A stretch of 64,000 nt of DNA from Sphingobium sp. (GCA_023266575.1 JAHFPV010000001.1:62001-126000), one strand, 5' to 3'; shown: positions 17,547 through 26,943, counted from the first letter of the stretch. The notes: generated by a model not told the origin, from the sequence alone. Numbers and translations: made by a program.

Positions 17547-18647
17547 CTAGAGCGGCGACCATGGGCTTTCGCCTTCTTCGTGCGCATCGCTTTCAGGCTT
17601 TGCATCGTCCAGCGCTTGGCCCACGATCGGCAGGATCGCGTCGAGCAGCGCTTCCACGCCCTCGCCGGTGCCGGCGGAGATGATGAACACATCCTCCACG
17701 CCTTCCTCGCGCAGCTGGTCGGCAATATCTTCCATCAGCTCCGGGCCGAGCAGGTCGCCCTTGTTGAGCGCCACGATCTGCGGCTTTTCGTCCAGCCCCT
17801 CGCCATAAGCGGACAGTTCGTCCTGCACGATGTGGAAGGCCTCGATCGGATCGTCCCCGGTCGCGTCGATCAAATGGAGCAGCACGCGGCAGCGTTCGAT
17901 ATGGCCCAGGAACCGGTCGCCAATCCCCACGCCTTCGGCCGCGCCCGCGATCAGGCCCGGAATGTCGGCCAGCACGAATTCGCGCTGCTTGTGCAGCACA
18001 ACGCCCAGTTGCGGCTTGGTGGTGGTGAAGGCATAGGCACCAACCTTCGCCTTGGTATTGGTCACCTGATTGATCAGCGTCGACTTGCCCGCATTGGGCA
18101 TCCCGACCAGGCCGACATCCGCCAGCAGTTTGAGGCGCAGCCACACCCACATTTCCTGGCCCGGCCAGCCCGTGCCATGCTGGCGCGGGGCGCGGTTGGT
18201 GCTGGTCTTGTAGGACATGTTGCCCCGCCCGCCATCGCCGCCGCGCAGGAAAGTGATGCGCTGCCCCACCTCGGTGAAGTCGGCCAGCACCTCTTGTTCC
18301 TCATAATCGGGAATGCCGTCCTCATCCTCGCTGCCCTCGATCGGCTTGGGATCGGACAATATCTGGGTGCCGACCGGCACCTTGATGACCAAGTCCTTGC
18401 CACCCGCGCCATAGCGATTCTTGCCCATGCCCGGCGTGCCGCGCTGCGCCTTGAAATGCTGGGTGTAGCGGAAGTCGATCAGGGTGTTGAGACCCTGCAC
18501 CGCTTCAAAAATGATGTCGCCGCCCTTGCCGCCATTGCCGCCGTCCGGGCCGCCATATTCCTCATATTTTTCGCGCCGGAAACTGACCGCACCGGGGCCG
18601 CCCCAGCCGGACTTGATGAAGATTTTTGCTTGATCGAGAAAATGCAT
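17547..18647 (-). CDS. obgE: Obg-family GTPase
   Basis: 366 residues. Obg is an essential GTPase linked to 50S ribosome assembly and stress control. The glycine-rich Obg fold comes first (FIKSGWGGPGAVSFRREKY, GPDGGNGGKGGD), then the G domain: G1 GMPNAGKST, the switch region AFTTTKPQLG, G3 DIPGLIAGAAEG and G4 NKGDL. The C-terminal tail is short and acidic. Next to L21/L27 genes as in most bacteria, but separated from them here by two GNAT genes. Confidence 0.97.
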   Translation of the reverse strand: MHFLDQAKIFIKSGWGGPGAVSFRREKYEEYGGPDGGNGGKGGDIIFEAVQGLNTLIDFRYTQHFKAQRGTPGMGKNRYGAGGKDLVIKVPVGTQILSDPKPIEGSEDEDGIPDYEEQEVLADFTEVGQRITFLRGGDGGRGNMSYKTSTNRAPRQHGTGWPGQEMWVWLRLKLLADVGLVGMPNAGKSTLINQVTNTKAKVGAYAFTTTKPQLGVVLHKQREFVLADIPGLIAGAAEGVGIGDRFLGHIERCRVLLHLIDATGDDPIEAFHIVQDELSAYGEGLDEKPQIVALNKGDLLGPELMEDIADQLREEGVEDVFIISAGTGEGVEALLDAILPIVGQALDDAKPESDAHEEGESPWSPL

Positions 18648-18747
18648 GGGGCGCCCATAGCGCCTAATGGCGCGAAATTAAACCTTTGCGCGCGACGATA
18701 AACGCGCGCGGCTTGACGGAGGGCGGACGACAGCCTTTGATCGCAGC

Positions 18748-19317
18748 ATGATGACCGCATCGCTGCTCCATACCGACCGCCTGATCCTGCGTCCGCACGT
18801 GCTTGCGGACTATTCCGCCTGCTGCGCGCTATGGAGCGATGTGGAGGTCGTCCGCCACATCGGCGGATCGCCGCAGGACGCGCAGGCGGTGTGGTTTCGT
18901 CTGCTGCGCTATGCGGGCATGTGGTCGCTGTTGGGCTATGGCATGTGGGTGATGGAGGATCGCGCGACCGGCGCGATGATCGGCGAGGCGGGCTTGCTGA
19001 GCGCCGCGCGTGGCCTGCCGGAGTTGGACGGTGTGCCGGAGGCGGGCTGGGTATTGGGACCGCAGGCCTGGGGCCGGGGGCTGGCGACCGAAGCTATGGA
19101 GGCGGTGTTGGGCTGGGCCGACGCGCATCTGGAGGCGGATGCAATCCGCTGCATCATCGAGCCGGACAATGGCGCGTCGATCAGGGTGGCGGAGAAGCTG
19201 GGCTTTACAGCATTGGGCGACGCGGTGCTGGGGGGCAAGGTGATTAGAGTGTTTGACCGGCGGCTACTCCTCCCCGGCACGGGGAGGGGGACCGGCGCAG
19301 CCGGTGGAGGGGGCTAG
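18748..19317 (+). CDS. GNAT-family N-acetyltransferase
   Basis: 189 residues of the RimJ/RimL-like GNAT group: TDRLILRPHVLADY at the N-terminus, WVLGPQAWGRGLATEAMEAV as the acetyl-CoA pyrophosphate-binding A motif, and IEPDNGASIRVAEKLGF near the C-terminus. Such enzymes acetylate N-terminal or small-molecule amines; the substrate is unknown. The last ~18 residues (LLLPGTGRGTGAAGGGG) are encoded by a repeat (19267-19400), so the native C-terminus was probably shorter. Convergent with a second GNAT gene. Confidence 0.88.
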   Translation: MMTASLLHTDRLILRPHVLADYSACCALWSDVEVVRHIGGSPQDAQAVWFRLLRYAGMWSLLGYGMWVMEDRATGAMIGEAGLLSAARGLPELDGVPEAGWVLGPQAWGRGLATEAMEAVLGWADAHLEADAIRCIIEPDNGASIRVAEKLGFTALGDAVLGGKVIRVFDRRLLLPGTGRGTGAAGGGG

Positions 19318-19400
19318 CCGTCTGACACAAGTCTCGCGTCCAGACGCCCTCCGCCTCCGTCACGCCTTCGGCGCGCCACCTCCCCGCGAGCGGGGAGGAT
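19267..19400. repeat. GC-rich palindromic repeat spanning two convergent gene ends
   Basis: Hairpin CTCCCCGGCACGGGGAG-like sequence at 19267-19290 and CTCCCCGCGAGCGGGGAG at 19380-19397 bracket a centre with further short inverted repeats (CCGGCGCAGCCGG). It supplies the final codons of the left GNAT gene and abuts the stop of the right one. A related copy lies at 56967-57090. Confidence 0.78.
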
Positions 19401-19975
19401 CAAGCCGCCATAGCGGGCAGGGCGTCGGCGTACAGATCCATCGCCGGATCATCGCCTTGCCGAGCCACCGCGCCTTCCTCGAAGACCAAACACGGCGCAG
19501 TGCCGCCGCGCGCGGGGCTGAAGCGCGGCTCGACGCGGCCATTATGGCGAAAGCCCAGCTTGCGCAGGACATTGCCCGACGCGCCATTGTCGGCGAAATG
19601 CGCGGCGCGGATGTCGCCCACGCCGTTGGCGCGCGCCATGCGCAGCACCGCGTGCGCGGCTTCGGTTGCGAAACCCAGCCCCCAATAGGGACGGGCGATC
19701 CAGTAGCCCAGTTCATGGCCGCCAACTTCGGCGCGCATGACGCCGCAGCCGCCGACCAGACGCGGCGCGCCATGGGTGCGGGTGAAGGCGAGCAGGCTGG
19801 GCTGGCGCACATCCTGCGGTCGGGCCAGAAATTCCTGTGCGTCCGCCAAGCCATAGGGGCTGGGCGCGCGGGTCAGGTTGCGTAGGACCGCCGGGTCGCC
19901 GATGGCCTGGGCCAGGGCAGGGGCATCCTCCATCCAGCCCGGACGCAGGAGCAGGCGGGGGGTACGGGCGAACAT
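19400..19975 (-). CDS. GNAT-family N-acetyltransferase
   Basis: 191 residues, again RimJ/RimL-like: TPRLLLRPGWMEDAPALAQAI, then GGCGVMRAEVGGHELGYWIA and the cofactor-binding ARPYWGLGFATEAAHAVLR, followed by HFADNGASGNVLRKLGF. Substrate unknown. It is a paralogue in family, not a close duplicate, of the GNAT gene on the opposite strand. It lies in the rpmA-obgE gap, a position often occupied by a GNAT gene in alphaproteobacteria. Confidence 0.88.
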   Translation of the reverse strand: MFARTPRLLLRPGWMEDAPALAQAIGDPAVLRNLTRAPSPYGLADAQEFLARPQDVRQPSLLAFTRTHGAPRLVGGCGVMRAEVGGHELGYWIARPYWGLGFATEAAHAVLRMARANGVGDIRAAHFADNGASGNVLRKLGFRHNGRVEPRFSPARGGTAPCLVFEEGAVARQGDDPAMDLYADALPAMAA

Positions 19976-20133
19976 TCTCGTCTCTCCTCTTTGTCTGCGC
20001 CGATAGCCGCCAATGATGACGGCTTGACGACGCTGTGGCTTTCCGGACTGGCCCCGCCCGCATGACGCGCGGGAAGGGCTTTAGTTCCAGGGACTTGAGG
20101 GAAAGTGGAGGGGAGCCCCGTAACAATGAAAAA

Positions 20134-20166
20134 GGGGCGCTCCTTGTGGAAGGAGCGCCCCTTTTT
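20134..20166 (-). terminator. Intrinsic terminator after rplU-rpmA
   Basis: Perfect 12-bp stem GGGGCGCTCCTT/AAGGAGCGCCCC with a 4-nt loop, T-rich on both flanks, so it can act in either direction. It lies 82 bp beyond the rpmA stop. Confidence 0.9.
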
Positions 20167-20247
20167 CCCTCGAAAACCGACTGCGCCTGATGGCCCTGTC
20201 GGGAGGATCGCCCCTTTGCGGAGGGACGATCCGTCATTGATCGTCCG

Positions 20248-20517
20248 TTATTCGGCGGCCTGCGCCATAGCGTCTACCGACACATATTTGCGGCCCTGCT
20301 TGCCCGCATGGAATACCACGCGACCTTCGCCCAGCGCGAACAGCGTGTGGTCCTTGCCCATGCCGACGTTACGGCCGGGATAGACGCGGGTGCCGCGCTG
20401 GCGAATGATGATGTTGCCGCCGATCACTTCCTGACCGCCGAACTTCTTGACGCCAAGGCGCTTCGATTCCGAATCACGACCGTTGCGCGACGAACCGCCA
20501 GCTTTCTTATGTGCCAT
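20248..20517 (-). CDS. rpmA: 50S ribosomal protein L27
   Basis: 89 residues, full length for L27, with the conserved N-terminus [20 protein letters not shown], then [17 protein letters not shown] and [19 protein letters not shown]27 sits near the peptidyl-transferase centre of the 50S subunit. Transcribed with rplU, 32 bp upstream, and followed by an intrinsic terminator. Confidence 0.99.
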   Translation of the reverse strand: MAHKKAGGSSRNGRDSESKRLGVKKFGGQEVIGGNIIIRQRGTRVYPGRNVGMGKDHTLFALGEGRVVFHAGKQGRKYVSVDAMAQAAE

Positions 20518-20549
20518 TGTCTAAACTCCTAATTCTAGTCGCGAAGCGA

Positions 20550-20915
20550 TCAGGCTTCAGCAGCGGCAGGGGCCGCGTCATCACTCTTGGCAGCGGCCTT
20601 CTTGGCCTTCTTTTCTTCGCTGCCGATCGACACGATCCGCAGGATCGTGTGACGCTGACGGTGGCCGTTCTTGCGGCGATAATTATGGCGGCGGCGCTTC
20701 TTGAAAACGATGACCTTTTCGCCCTTCGCCTGCGCGATGATCTCGGCTGCGACGGTCAGACCGGCCACATCCTTCAGGTCGCCGCCTTCACCGGCCAGCA
20801 GGACGTCGTCCAGCGTGATCTTGTCACCGGCCTCACCGGCCATTTTCTCGACGACGATCTTGTCTCCGGCGGCGACGCGATATTGCTTGCCGCCTGTGCG
20901 CACGATAGCGAACAT
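20550..20915 (-). CDS. rplU: 50S ribosomal protein L21
   Basis: 121 residues: [18 protein letters not shown], then the conserved [21 protein letters not shown]-binding stretch. The C-terminus has an Ala/Lys-rich extension ([20 protein letters not shown]), common in alphaproteobacterial L21. Start ATG 20915; the frame continues upstream without family sequence. First gene of the rplU-rpmA operon; its promoter must lie in 20916-21100. Confidence 0.98.
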   Translation of the reverse strand: MFAIVRTGGKQYRVAAGDKIVVEKMAGEAGDKITLDDVLLAGEGGDLKDVAGLTVAAEIIAQAKGEKVIVFKKRRRHNYRRKNGHRQRHTILRIVSIGSEEKKAKKAAAKSDDAAPAAAEA

Positions 20916-21116
20916 GGCTTGTCTCTTCTCGTTCAAATCTGCTTTACGCAAATCACCAAAGACATGAAGCCTTAGCCGACCCGCGCGGGAATGTGGCCCG
21001 GTAGTGGAATGACTCGGACCTGTCAACCACGATGGGCCGGTTCAGGGGGTGGTTTTCCACCTGCCTTGCCTTATCTATAGCAGGATAAAGGGCCGGATAA
21101 AGGGATAGTGGCACGC

Positions 21117-21509
21117 ATGAAGCGCATCGGAGCAGACAGCAAAGGATTCGCGGGTCAACGCCTGCCAGTCATCGCTGCCCTGTGGACGTTGGTTGCTATC
21201 GTCTTGCTCTCCGCCCTCGCGCCGCTGGGGCCGCCGCTCAGTCGGGTCGCAGGGTCCGCCTTCAATCCCGCGACGAGCGATGTGGTGATCAAGGCGCGCG
21301 CGCCGCTCCCTCCGCAGGCAGTGCAGACCGCCCGGCTGGACGGTGATGGTCCCTCTGCCTTTCACCTGCTGCTGGCAGTAGCGGCAGCCACTTTACTCAT
21401 CGTCTGGCGGCTATGTACCGTTCCGGCATTGTCTCTCTCAGCAGCGATGGTGCGATCCGGCGTCCACTCCCGCACCAGGCTCGCGCGCGCACCCCCTGCC
21501 TGTTCCTGA
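21117..21509 (+). CDS. Hypothetical small membrane protein
   Basis: An open frame of 130 residues from ATG 21117 (an in-frame GTG at 21108 is also possible). Two hydrophobic stretches are visible, PVIAALWTLVAIVLLSALAPL (about 18-38) and FHLLLAVAAATLLIVWRL, separated by a loop, with a basic, Ser/Arg-rich tail. No family is recognised. It lies upstream of the antiporter gene on the same strand with a 54-bp gap. The hydrophobic pattern favours a real gene, but no conserved motif supports it. Confidence 0.45.
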   Translation: MKRIGADSKGFAGQRLPVIAALWTLVAIVLLSALAPLGPPLSRVAGSAFNPATSDVVIKARAPLPPQAVQTARLDGDGPSAFHLLLAVAAATLLIVWRLCTVPALSLSAAMVRSGVHSRTRLARAPPACS

Positions 21510-21563
21510 CGAATCGACTCCGGCCCCTGTGCGCGGGCCTTCGTTCGGAACAAGGATTTGCCT

Positions 21564-23201
21564 ATGCCCCATCACACGCCCTTGATCGGCACCATCGTTG
21601 CCGGTCTTGTCGTCGCCTTCATCATGGGGGCGATCGCGCATCGCCTCAAACTTTCGCCGCTGGTCGGCTATCTCGTCGCCGGGATCATGGTCGGTCCCTT
21701 CACCCCCGGTTTTGTGGCCGATGCCGGGCTGGCCAATGAACTGGCCGAAATCGGCGTCATCCTGCTGATGTTCGGGGTGGGGCTGCATTTCTCCTTAAAA
21801 GACCTGCTCTCGGTCAAGCATATCGCCATCCCCGGCGCGCTGGTGCAGATCGCTGTCGCGACCGGCCTTGGCATGGCGCTGGCGCATGTCATGGACTGGC
21901 CGCTGATGGGCGGCATCGTCTTTGGCCTAGCCTTGTCGGTCGCCAGTACCGTCGTGTTGCTGCGGGCGTTGCAGGGCGCTGATCTGGTTGAAACCCGGCG
22001 GGGCCGAATCGCTGTCGGCTGGTTGATTGTCGAGGATCTGGTGATGGTCCTTGCGCTCGTCCTGCTGCCCGCCCTCGCCGCCGTCATCAATGATGCGGAT
22101 TCCGGCGCAGGGGCGGGCGCACTGATCGCGCCTCTGGTCGGCACCCTGCTCAAGGTCGCGGGCTTCGTCGCGCTGATGCTGGTGGTCGGGCGGCGGGTCA
22201 TCCCCTGGGCGCTGCACTGGGTCGTCCATACCGGATCGCGCGAGCTGTTCCGCCTCGCCGTCCTCGCCATCGCGCTGGGCGTCGCGTTCGGCGCGGCCTA
22301 TGCGTTCGATGTGTCCTTCGCGCTGGGGGCATTCTTTGCCGGCATGATCCTGGGCGAAACGCCGCTCAGCCGCCGCGCGACCGAAGAAACGCTCCCGCTG
22401 CGCGATGCCTTTGCGGTGCTGTTCTTCGTGTCGGTGGGCATGTTGTTCAATCCCGCCGTGCTGGTGCAGCAGCCGCTGCCGCTGCTCGCCACCGTCGCGA
22501 TCATCATCGTCGGCAAATCGATCGCCGCCTATGCCATCGTCCGCCTGTTCGGCAAACCAGGCGACACTGCCATGACCATCGCGGTCAGCCTGGCGCAGAT
22601 CGGCGAATTTTCCTTCATCCTTGCGACGCTGGGGACAGGCCTTGGCGTGCTGCCTGCGGACGCCCGCGACCTGATCCTGGCGGGCGCGATCGTTTCGATC
22701 TTCCTTAACCCCATCCTCTTCTCGCTGGCGGTGCGCGGTCGCAAGCAGGAGGAGGTCGATGCCGAAGCCGCCCGTGTCGCCGCTGCGCGCCCGGCGATGG
22801 GCCATGTCGTGCTTGTCGGCTATGGCCGTGTCGGCAAGCTGATCGCCACCCGCCTGACCCAGCGCGCCGTCCCCTTCGTGGTGATCGAGGGAGACGCGGA
22901 GAAGGCCGAGGAGGCGCAAGCCGCCGGGCTGTCCGTGGTGCGCGGCAATGCGCTGGAGGACCGCCACCTTATAAAAGCGGGCGTGAAGGAAGCGCATCAC
23001 CTGCTGATCGCCGTGCCGGAGGGTTTTGAAGGCGGCGCGATCCACGAACATGCGATCCGCCTGAACCCCAAGTTGGCTGTCATCGCCCGCGCCCATAGCG
23101 ATGCGGAGGTCGACTATCTCGAAAAGCTCGGCGTCCCCCATGTGGTGATGGGCGAACGGGAACTGGCGGGCCGTATGCTCAGCCTGTGCGGCGCGAATTA
23201 A
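21564..23201 (+). CDS. CPA2-family monovalent cation:proton antiporter with TrkA-N domain (YbaL/KefB-like)
   Basis: 545 residues. The N-terminal ~390 form a 12-13-helix Na+/H+ exchanger domain (LVGYLVAGIMVGPFTPG, LLMFGVGLHFSLKDL, GLALSVASTVVLLRAL, ALGAFFAGMILGETPLS). A Rossmann RCK/TrkA-N domain follows (GHVVLVGYGRVGKLIATRL, VVRGNALEDRHLIKAG). The layout matches KefB/KefC/YbaL potassium- or sodium-proton antiporters of the inner membrane. Start ATG 21564 is preceded by AAGGAT; a TTG two codons earlier is possible. Ion selectivity cannot be deduced. The stop overlaps the stop of the convergent photolyase-like gene. Confidence 0.93.
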   Translation: MPHHTPLIGTIVAGLVVAFIMGAIAHRLKLSPLVGYLVAGIMVGPFTPGFVADAGLANELAEIGVILLMFGVGLHFSLKDLLSVKHIAIPGALVQIAVATGLGMALAHVMDWPLMGGIVFGLALSVASTVVLLRALQGADLVETRRGRIAVGWLIVEDLVMVLALVLLPALAAVINDADSGAGAGALIAPLVGTLLKVAGFVALMLVVGRRVIPWALHWVVHTGSRELFRLAVLAIALGVAFGAAYAFDVSFALGAFFAGMILGETPLSRRATEETLPLRDAFAVLFFVSVGMLFNPAVLVQQPLPLLATVAIIIVGKSIAAYAIVRLFGKPGDTAMTIAVSLAQIGEFSFILATLGTGLGVLPADARDLILAGAIVSIFLNPILFSLAVRGRKQEEVDAEAARVAAARPAMGHVVLVGYGRVGKLIATRLTQRAVPFVVIEGDAEKAEEAQAAGLSVVRGNALEDRHLIKAGVKEAHHLLIAVPEGFEGGAIHEHAIRLNPKLAVIARAHSDAEVDYLEKLGVPHVVMGERELAGRMLSLCGAN

Positions 23202-24736
23202 TCGAGTGACGCCAGAAACCGCGCGGCCTGATCCCTAATCGCCGCGCGGTCCTCCTGTGCCATCTTCGCCCAGTTGCGATAGGGCATGGCCAGCCGCACA
23301 TTGCCGCCCAACAGCTTTTCGTTGCGGGCCAGAAAATCCCAGTAAAGCGCATTGAATGGGCAGGCATCCTCGCCCACCCGCTGCTTCACATCATAGCGGC
23401 AGGACGCACAATAATCCGACATCCGGTTGATATAGGCCCCGCTCGCCGCATAGGGCTTTGACCCCAGCAGGCCCCCGTCGGCAAACTGGCTCATCCCCAA
23501 TGTGTTGGGCAGCTCGACCCATTCATAGGCGTCGGCATAGACTTCCAGATACCAGACATGCACGGCATGCGGGTCGATGCCCGCCAGCAGCGCGAAATTG
23601 CCGGTGATCATCAGCCGCTGGATATGATGGGCGTAGGCATGGTCGATGGTCTGGCCGATCGCTTGGGCCATGCAGTGCATGTCCGTGTCACCCGTCCAGT
23701 AAAAGCCGGGCAGGGGCCGCGTCGCTCCCAGCGCATTGCGCTGCGCATAGTCCGGCCCTTCATGCCAATAGATGCCGCGCACATATTCGCGCCAGCCGAT
23801 GATCTGGCGGATAAAGCCCTCCGCTGCGTTCAGCGGCACCTTGCCGGCCCGATAGCGCGCCTCGACCGCGCGGCAGAGCGCCAGCGGATCGAGCAGCCCG
23901 GCGTTGACATAGGGCGACAGGACCGAGTGCCACAGGAACGGCTCGTCCGTCAGCATCGCGTCCTGATAATCGCCAAAGCGCGGCAGTGCCTCGTCCAGAA
24001 ATCGGCGTTGCTGGCGTAGCGCTTCCTCATGCGTCACAGCGAAATGGAAATGGTCGAGGCTGCCGATATGGTCGGCAAAGCGAGCTGCGACCAGCGCCAG
24101 CACATCCTGCGTGATGGCGTCGGGCCGGAAGCGGATAGGCTGGGGCATCAGCAGGTCGCGCCGGGGCGGGGGCTTGCGATTGTCCGCGTCATAATTCCAG
24201 TCGCCGCCTTCCGGCTTGCCCGTCTCGGTCATCAAAAGCCCGGTCTTGCGCCGCATGTCGCGATAGAAAAACTCCATCCGCAACTGCCTGCGCGCTGCCG
24301 CCCAAGTGTCGAACTCCGCGTGGGAACAGAAGAAACGGTCATCCTCATGGATCGTGACCGGCAGGCCGAACCGCAATGCCCAGCTGTCGAGCATCGCGCG
24401 CACCCGCCATTCGCCCGCCTCGGTCACATGGATGGATGCGGGCTTGTGCCGCTCGATCGCACGGGCAACCTCGCCAGTGAAGCTGCCGCTATTGGCCGGA
24501 TCGTCCAGCGTCACATAATCGACGGTCCAGCCCAACGTGCGCAGCCGTTCGGCATGATGGCGCATGGCCGACAGGATGAAGGCAATCTTCGCCTTGTGGT
24601 GGCGGACATAGGTGGTTTCATCCGCCACCTCCATCATCAGCACGACGATACGCGCCTTGTCCGCGTGACGCAGCGCGGCGATGTCGGGCGTCAACTGGTC
24701 GCCCAGTAACACAATGAGAAAGGGGCCGTCGGTCAT
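23198..24736 (-). CDS. Cryptochrome/photolyase-family protein, FeS-bacterial (PhrB-like) type
   Basis: 512 residues of the group once called deoxyribodipyrimidine photolyase-related proteins, which includes the iron-sulfur (6-4) photolyase PhrB of Agrobacterium. The N-terminal antenna-binding Rossmann-like domain begins FLIVLLGDQLTPDIAAL. The helical FAD-binding domain contains GWREYVRGIYW, HHIQRLMITGNFALLAGIDP, WVELPNTLGMSQFADGG and KPYAASGAYI. Four cysteines expected for a [4Fe-4S] cluster are present: one in MHCMAQ, two in YCASCRYD and one in EDACPFN. Probably repairs UV photoproducts or acts as a light sensor. Convergent with the antiporter gene, stops overlapping. Confidence 0.94.
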   Translation of the reverse strand: MTDGPFLIVLLGDQLTPDIAALRHADKARIVVLMMEVADETTYVRHHKAKIAFILSAMRHHAERLRTLGWTVDYVTLDDPANSGSFTGEVARAIERHKPASIHVTEAGEWRVRAMLDSWALRFGLPVTIHEDDRFFCSHAEFDTWAAARRQLRMEFFYRDMRRKTGLLMTETGKPEGGDWNYDADNRKPPPRRDLLMPQPIRFRPDAITQDVLALVAARFADHIGSLDHFHFAVTHEEALRQQRRFLDEALPRFGDYQDAMLTDEPFLWHSVLSPYVNAGLLDPLALCRAVEARYRAGKVPLNAAEGFIRQIIGWREYVRGIYWHEGPDYAQRNALGATRPLPGFYWTGDTDMHCMAQAIGQTIDHAYAHHIQRLMITGNFALLAGIDPHAVHVWYLEVYADAYEWVELPNTLGMSQFADGGLLGSKPYAASGAYINRMSDYCASCRYDVKQRVGEDACPFNALYWDFLARNEKLLGGNVRLAMPYRNWAKMAQEDRAAIRDQAARFLASLD

Positions 24737-24809
24737 GCTTATAGCAATGACCGACGGCCCCTTTGGCTCCTAGCTGTTCTAAAGGGTGTTACCCCAAACC
24801 CGTTAAAAG

Positions 24810-24831
24810 CCCCTCCCCTAAAGGGGAGGGG
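24810..24831. repeat. Short hairpin repeat CCCCTCCCCTAAAGGGGAGGGG
   Basis: A perfect 9-bp-plus stem in the gap between the photolyase start and the end of the helicase gene. It probably doubles as a 3'-end hairpin for the helicase transcript. Confidence 0.7.
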
Positions 24832-24842
24832 TGAGTCTAATG

Positions 24843-26648
24843 TTACCCCCGGCTGCGCGGCGGACCCTTGCGGGGGCCACCGGCGCCAGCGCCCTTGAAC
24901 GGACGCGGGCTGTGCGGGGCTGCGCCGCCACGCGAAAAATTGCCCGGACCGCCACGGGGCGGACCGCTGCGGTTGGGACGATCGCCATTGGCGGGGCGCA
25001 ACTGCTTGCGCTTTTCGCGGGCTTCCTCGCGCGGGGCGCCATCGACCGGATCGAACAGCACGTCCGCGCCCTCGTCACCCGCTTCGCCGGTGCGGCGGAC
25101 GGCGGCCAGGAATTTGGACGCGATCGCCTTGGGGATTTCGAACATCGTATCGTTGGTGGTGATGCGGATCGCGCCGATGTCCCCGCGCGACACATGCCCG
25201 CGACGGCAGATCAGCGGCAAAATCCAGCGCGGATCGGCATTCTGGTTGCGGCCGATATTCATGCGGAACCACTGGGTATCCTCAAAACCGGGACGCGGCC
25301 CTTCGCGGCGGGCCGGGGCATCGCTGCCGTCCAGCAGCTCTTCCGGCGCAGGCAGCGCGGCGCGGGCGCTGCGCACCAGCATCGCCGCGATTTCCTTGGC
25401 GCTCTTGGCCTCCAGCAGTTCGCCGCCCAGCGCCCAGTCGGACTCTTCCAGCTCCATGGGCTCCAGCAGGCGCGCGCGCAGACGCTCGGCATCCTGCGCG
25501 GCGATCGCTTCCTTGGTGGGGGCGGACGTCCATTCGACGGGAATCTTGGCACCTTTCAGCATCCCTTCCACCCGGCGACGGCGCGGATAGGGGACGATCA
25601 GCACGGCGGTGCCTTTCTTGCCCGCACGACCGGTACGGCCCGACCGATGCTGCATGGTTTCCGCGTCGCGCGGAATTTCCACATGCACAACCAGCGTCAG
25701 CGTGGGCAGATCGATGCCGCGTGCGGCGACGTCGGTCGCGACGCACACCCGCGCCCGCTTGTCGCGCAGCGCCTGCAACGCATGGTTACGCTCATTCTGG
25801 CTATGTTCGCCCGACAGCGCGACAGCGGCAAAGCCCCGCTCGGTCAGGCTTGCGTGCAGATGGCGGACATTGTCGCGCGTGGCGCAGAACAGCATCGCCG
25901 TCTCCGCCTCATGGAAACGCAGCAGGTTGACCACGGCATTTTCAATGTCGGCGGGGGCGACGGTCATTGCCTGATAGCTGATGTCACCATGACCGCGCTC
26001 GGTCGATGTGGTCGCGATCTGGATCGCGTCCTTCTGGTAGCGACGGGCCAGCGCCACGATGGGCTTGGGCATGGTCGCCGAAAACAGCAATGTGCGGCGG
26101 CCATCGGGGGTGGCGTCGAGTATGCCCTCCAGATCTTCGCGGAAGCCCATGTCGAGCATCTCGTCGGCTTCGTCCAGCACGGCGGTCCTGAGCGCCGACA
26201 GGTCGAGCGCGCCGCGTTCCAGATGGTCGCGCAGACGCCCCGGCGTGCCGACAACGATATGCGCGCCCTGCGCCAGTGCCTTGCGTTCCCGCGCAGCGTC
26301 CATGCCGCCCACGCAGGTGGCGATGCGCGCGCGCGCGCCGGCATAGAGCCATTCCAGTTCGCGGCTGACCTGCAACGCGAGTTCGCGCGTCGGCGCGATC
26401 ACCAGCGCCAGCGGCCAGGCTGGCGGCGGCAAGCGACCTTCTTCGCTCAGCAATTCGCTGGCCATGGCCAGGCCGAAGGCGACGGTCTTGCCCGACCCGG
26501 TCTTGGCCGACACGATCATGTCGCGGCCAATCGCTTCGGGTTCGATGACGGACGCCTGCACTTCGGTCAGGGTCTCATAGCCCTTGGTCGTGAGCGCTTG
26601 CGCGAGGATAGGGGGGAGAGTTTCAAATGCCATGTCTATATTGTCCAT
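24843..26648 (-). CDS. DEAD-box ATP-dependent RNA helicase with DbpA-like RNA-binding domain
   Basis: 601 residues. Core motifs: Q-motif region (GYETLTEVQASVI), Walker A SAKTGSGKT (47-55), PTRELALQ, VGTPGRL, VLDEADEMLDMGF, LLFSATMP, and the second RecA domain with CATDVAARGIDLP and HRSGRTGRAGKKG. Residues about 460-530 match the DbpA/CsdA RNA-binding domain (WFRMNIGRNQNADPRWIL). The tail is Arg/Gly/Pro-rich, as in DeaD homologues. Probably acts in ribosome assembly or cold-shock RNA unwinding. Start ATG 26648 has GAGGCGGA upstream; ATG 26633 is an alternative five codons on. Confidence 0.93.
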   Translation of the reverse strand: MDNIDMAFETLPPILAQALTTKGYETLTEVQASVIEPEAIGRDMIVSAKTGSGKTVAFGLAMASELLSEEGRLPPPAWPLALVIAPTRELALQVSRELEWLYAGARARIATCVGGMDAARERKALAQGAHIVVGTPGRLRDHLERGALDLSALRTAVLDEADEMLDMGFREDLEGILDATPDGRRTLLFSATMPKPIVALARRYQKDAIQIATTSTERGHGDISYQAMTVAPADIENAVVNLLRFHEAETAMLFCATRDNVRHLHASLTERGFAAVALSGEHSQNERNHALQALRDKRARVCVATDVAARGIDLPTLTLVVHVEIPRDAETMQHRSGRTGRAGKKGTAVLIVPYPRRRRVEGMLKGAKIPVEWTSAPTKEAIAAQDAERLRARLLEPMELEESDWALGGELLEAKSAKEIAAMLVRSARAALPAPEELLDGSDAPARREGPRPGFEDTQWFRMNIGRNQNADPRWILPLICRRGHVSRGDIGAIRITTNDTMFEIPKAIASKFLAAVRRTGEAGDEGADVLFDPVDGAPREEAREKRKQLRPANGDRPNRSGPPRGGPGNFSRGGAAPHSPRPFKGAGAGGPRKGPPRSRG

Positions 26649-26752
26649 CGGGAGTGCGATTCCGCCTCTACCGACGGCATCATGAGAACCTTCCATGCTT
26701 CCAACATCGCGGAAGCCTGGGGCGTCAGGTCAAGCGCCCCAATCACTAATCT

Positions 26753-26850
26753 CCGTTCGGGCTGAGCGAAGTCGAAGCCTTCCACTGAGCGCAGCGAAGT
26801 GCCTTCGCTATGCTCAGGCGAACCCTTCGACTTCGCTCAGGGCGAACGGG
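26753..26850. repeat. Palindromic repeat, family A (GCTGAGCGAAGTCGAAG variant)
   Basis: Outer arms at 26753-26776 and about 26823-26850 with extra internal copies of CTGAGCGCAGCGAAG-like units. It lies in the non-coding gap between the helicase gene's start and the rplA terminator. The remainder of the 26649-26943 gap holds no visible gene. Confidence 0.8.
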
Positions 26851-26880
26851 AGGAAGATGGCGGCAACCAAATTCCAAAAC

Positions 26881-26923
26881 AGGAAAGCCTCCTTCCCCAT
26901 TTCGCGAGGAAGGAGGCTTGCCT
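26881..26923 (-). terminator. Intrinsic terminator after rplA
   Basis: A 16-bp stem with one mismatch (AAGCCTCCTTCC paired with GGAAGGAGGCTT) and 11-nt loop, followed on the minus strand by GTTTTGG. It starts 20 bp beyond the rplA stop and closes the secE-nusG-rplK-rplA unit. Confidence 0.85.
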
Positions 26924-26943
26924 GATTGTCTATAGCGCAAAAA

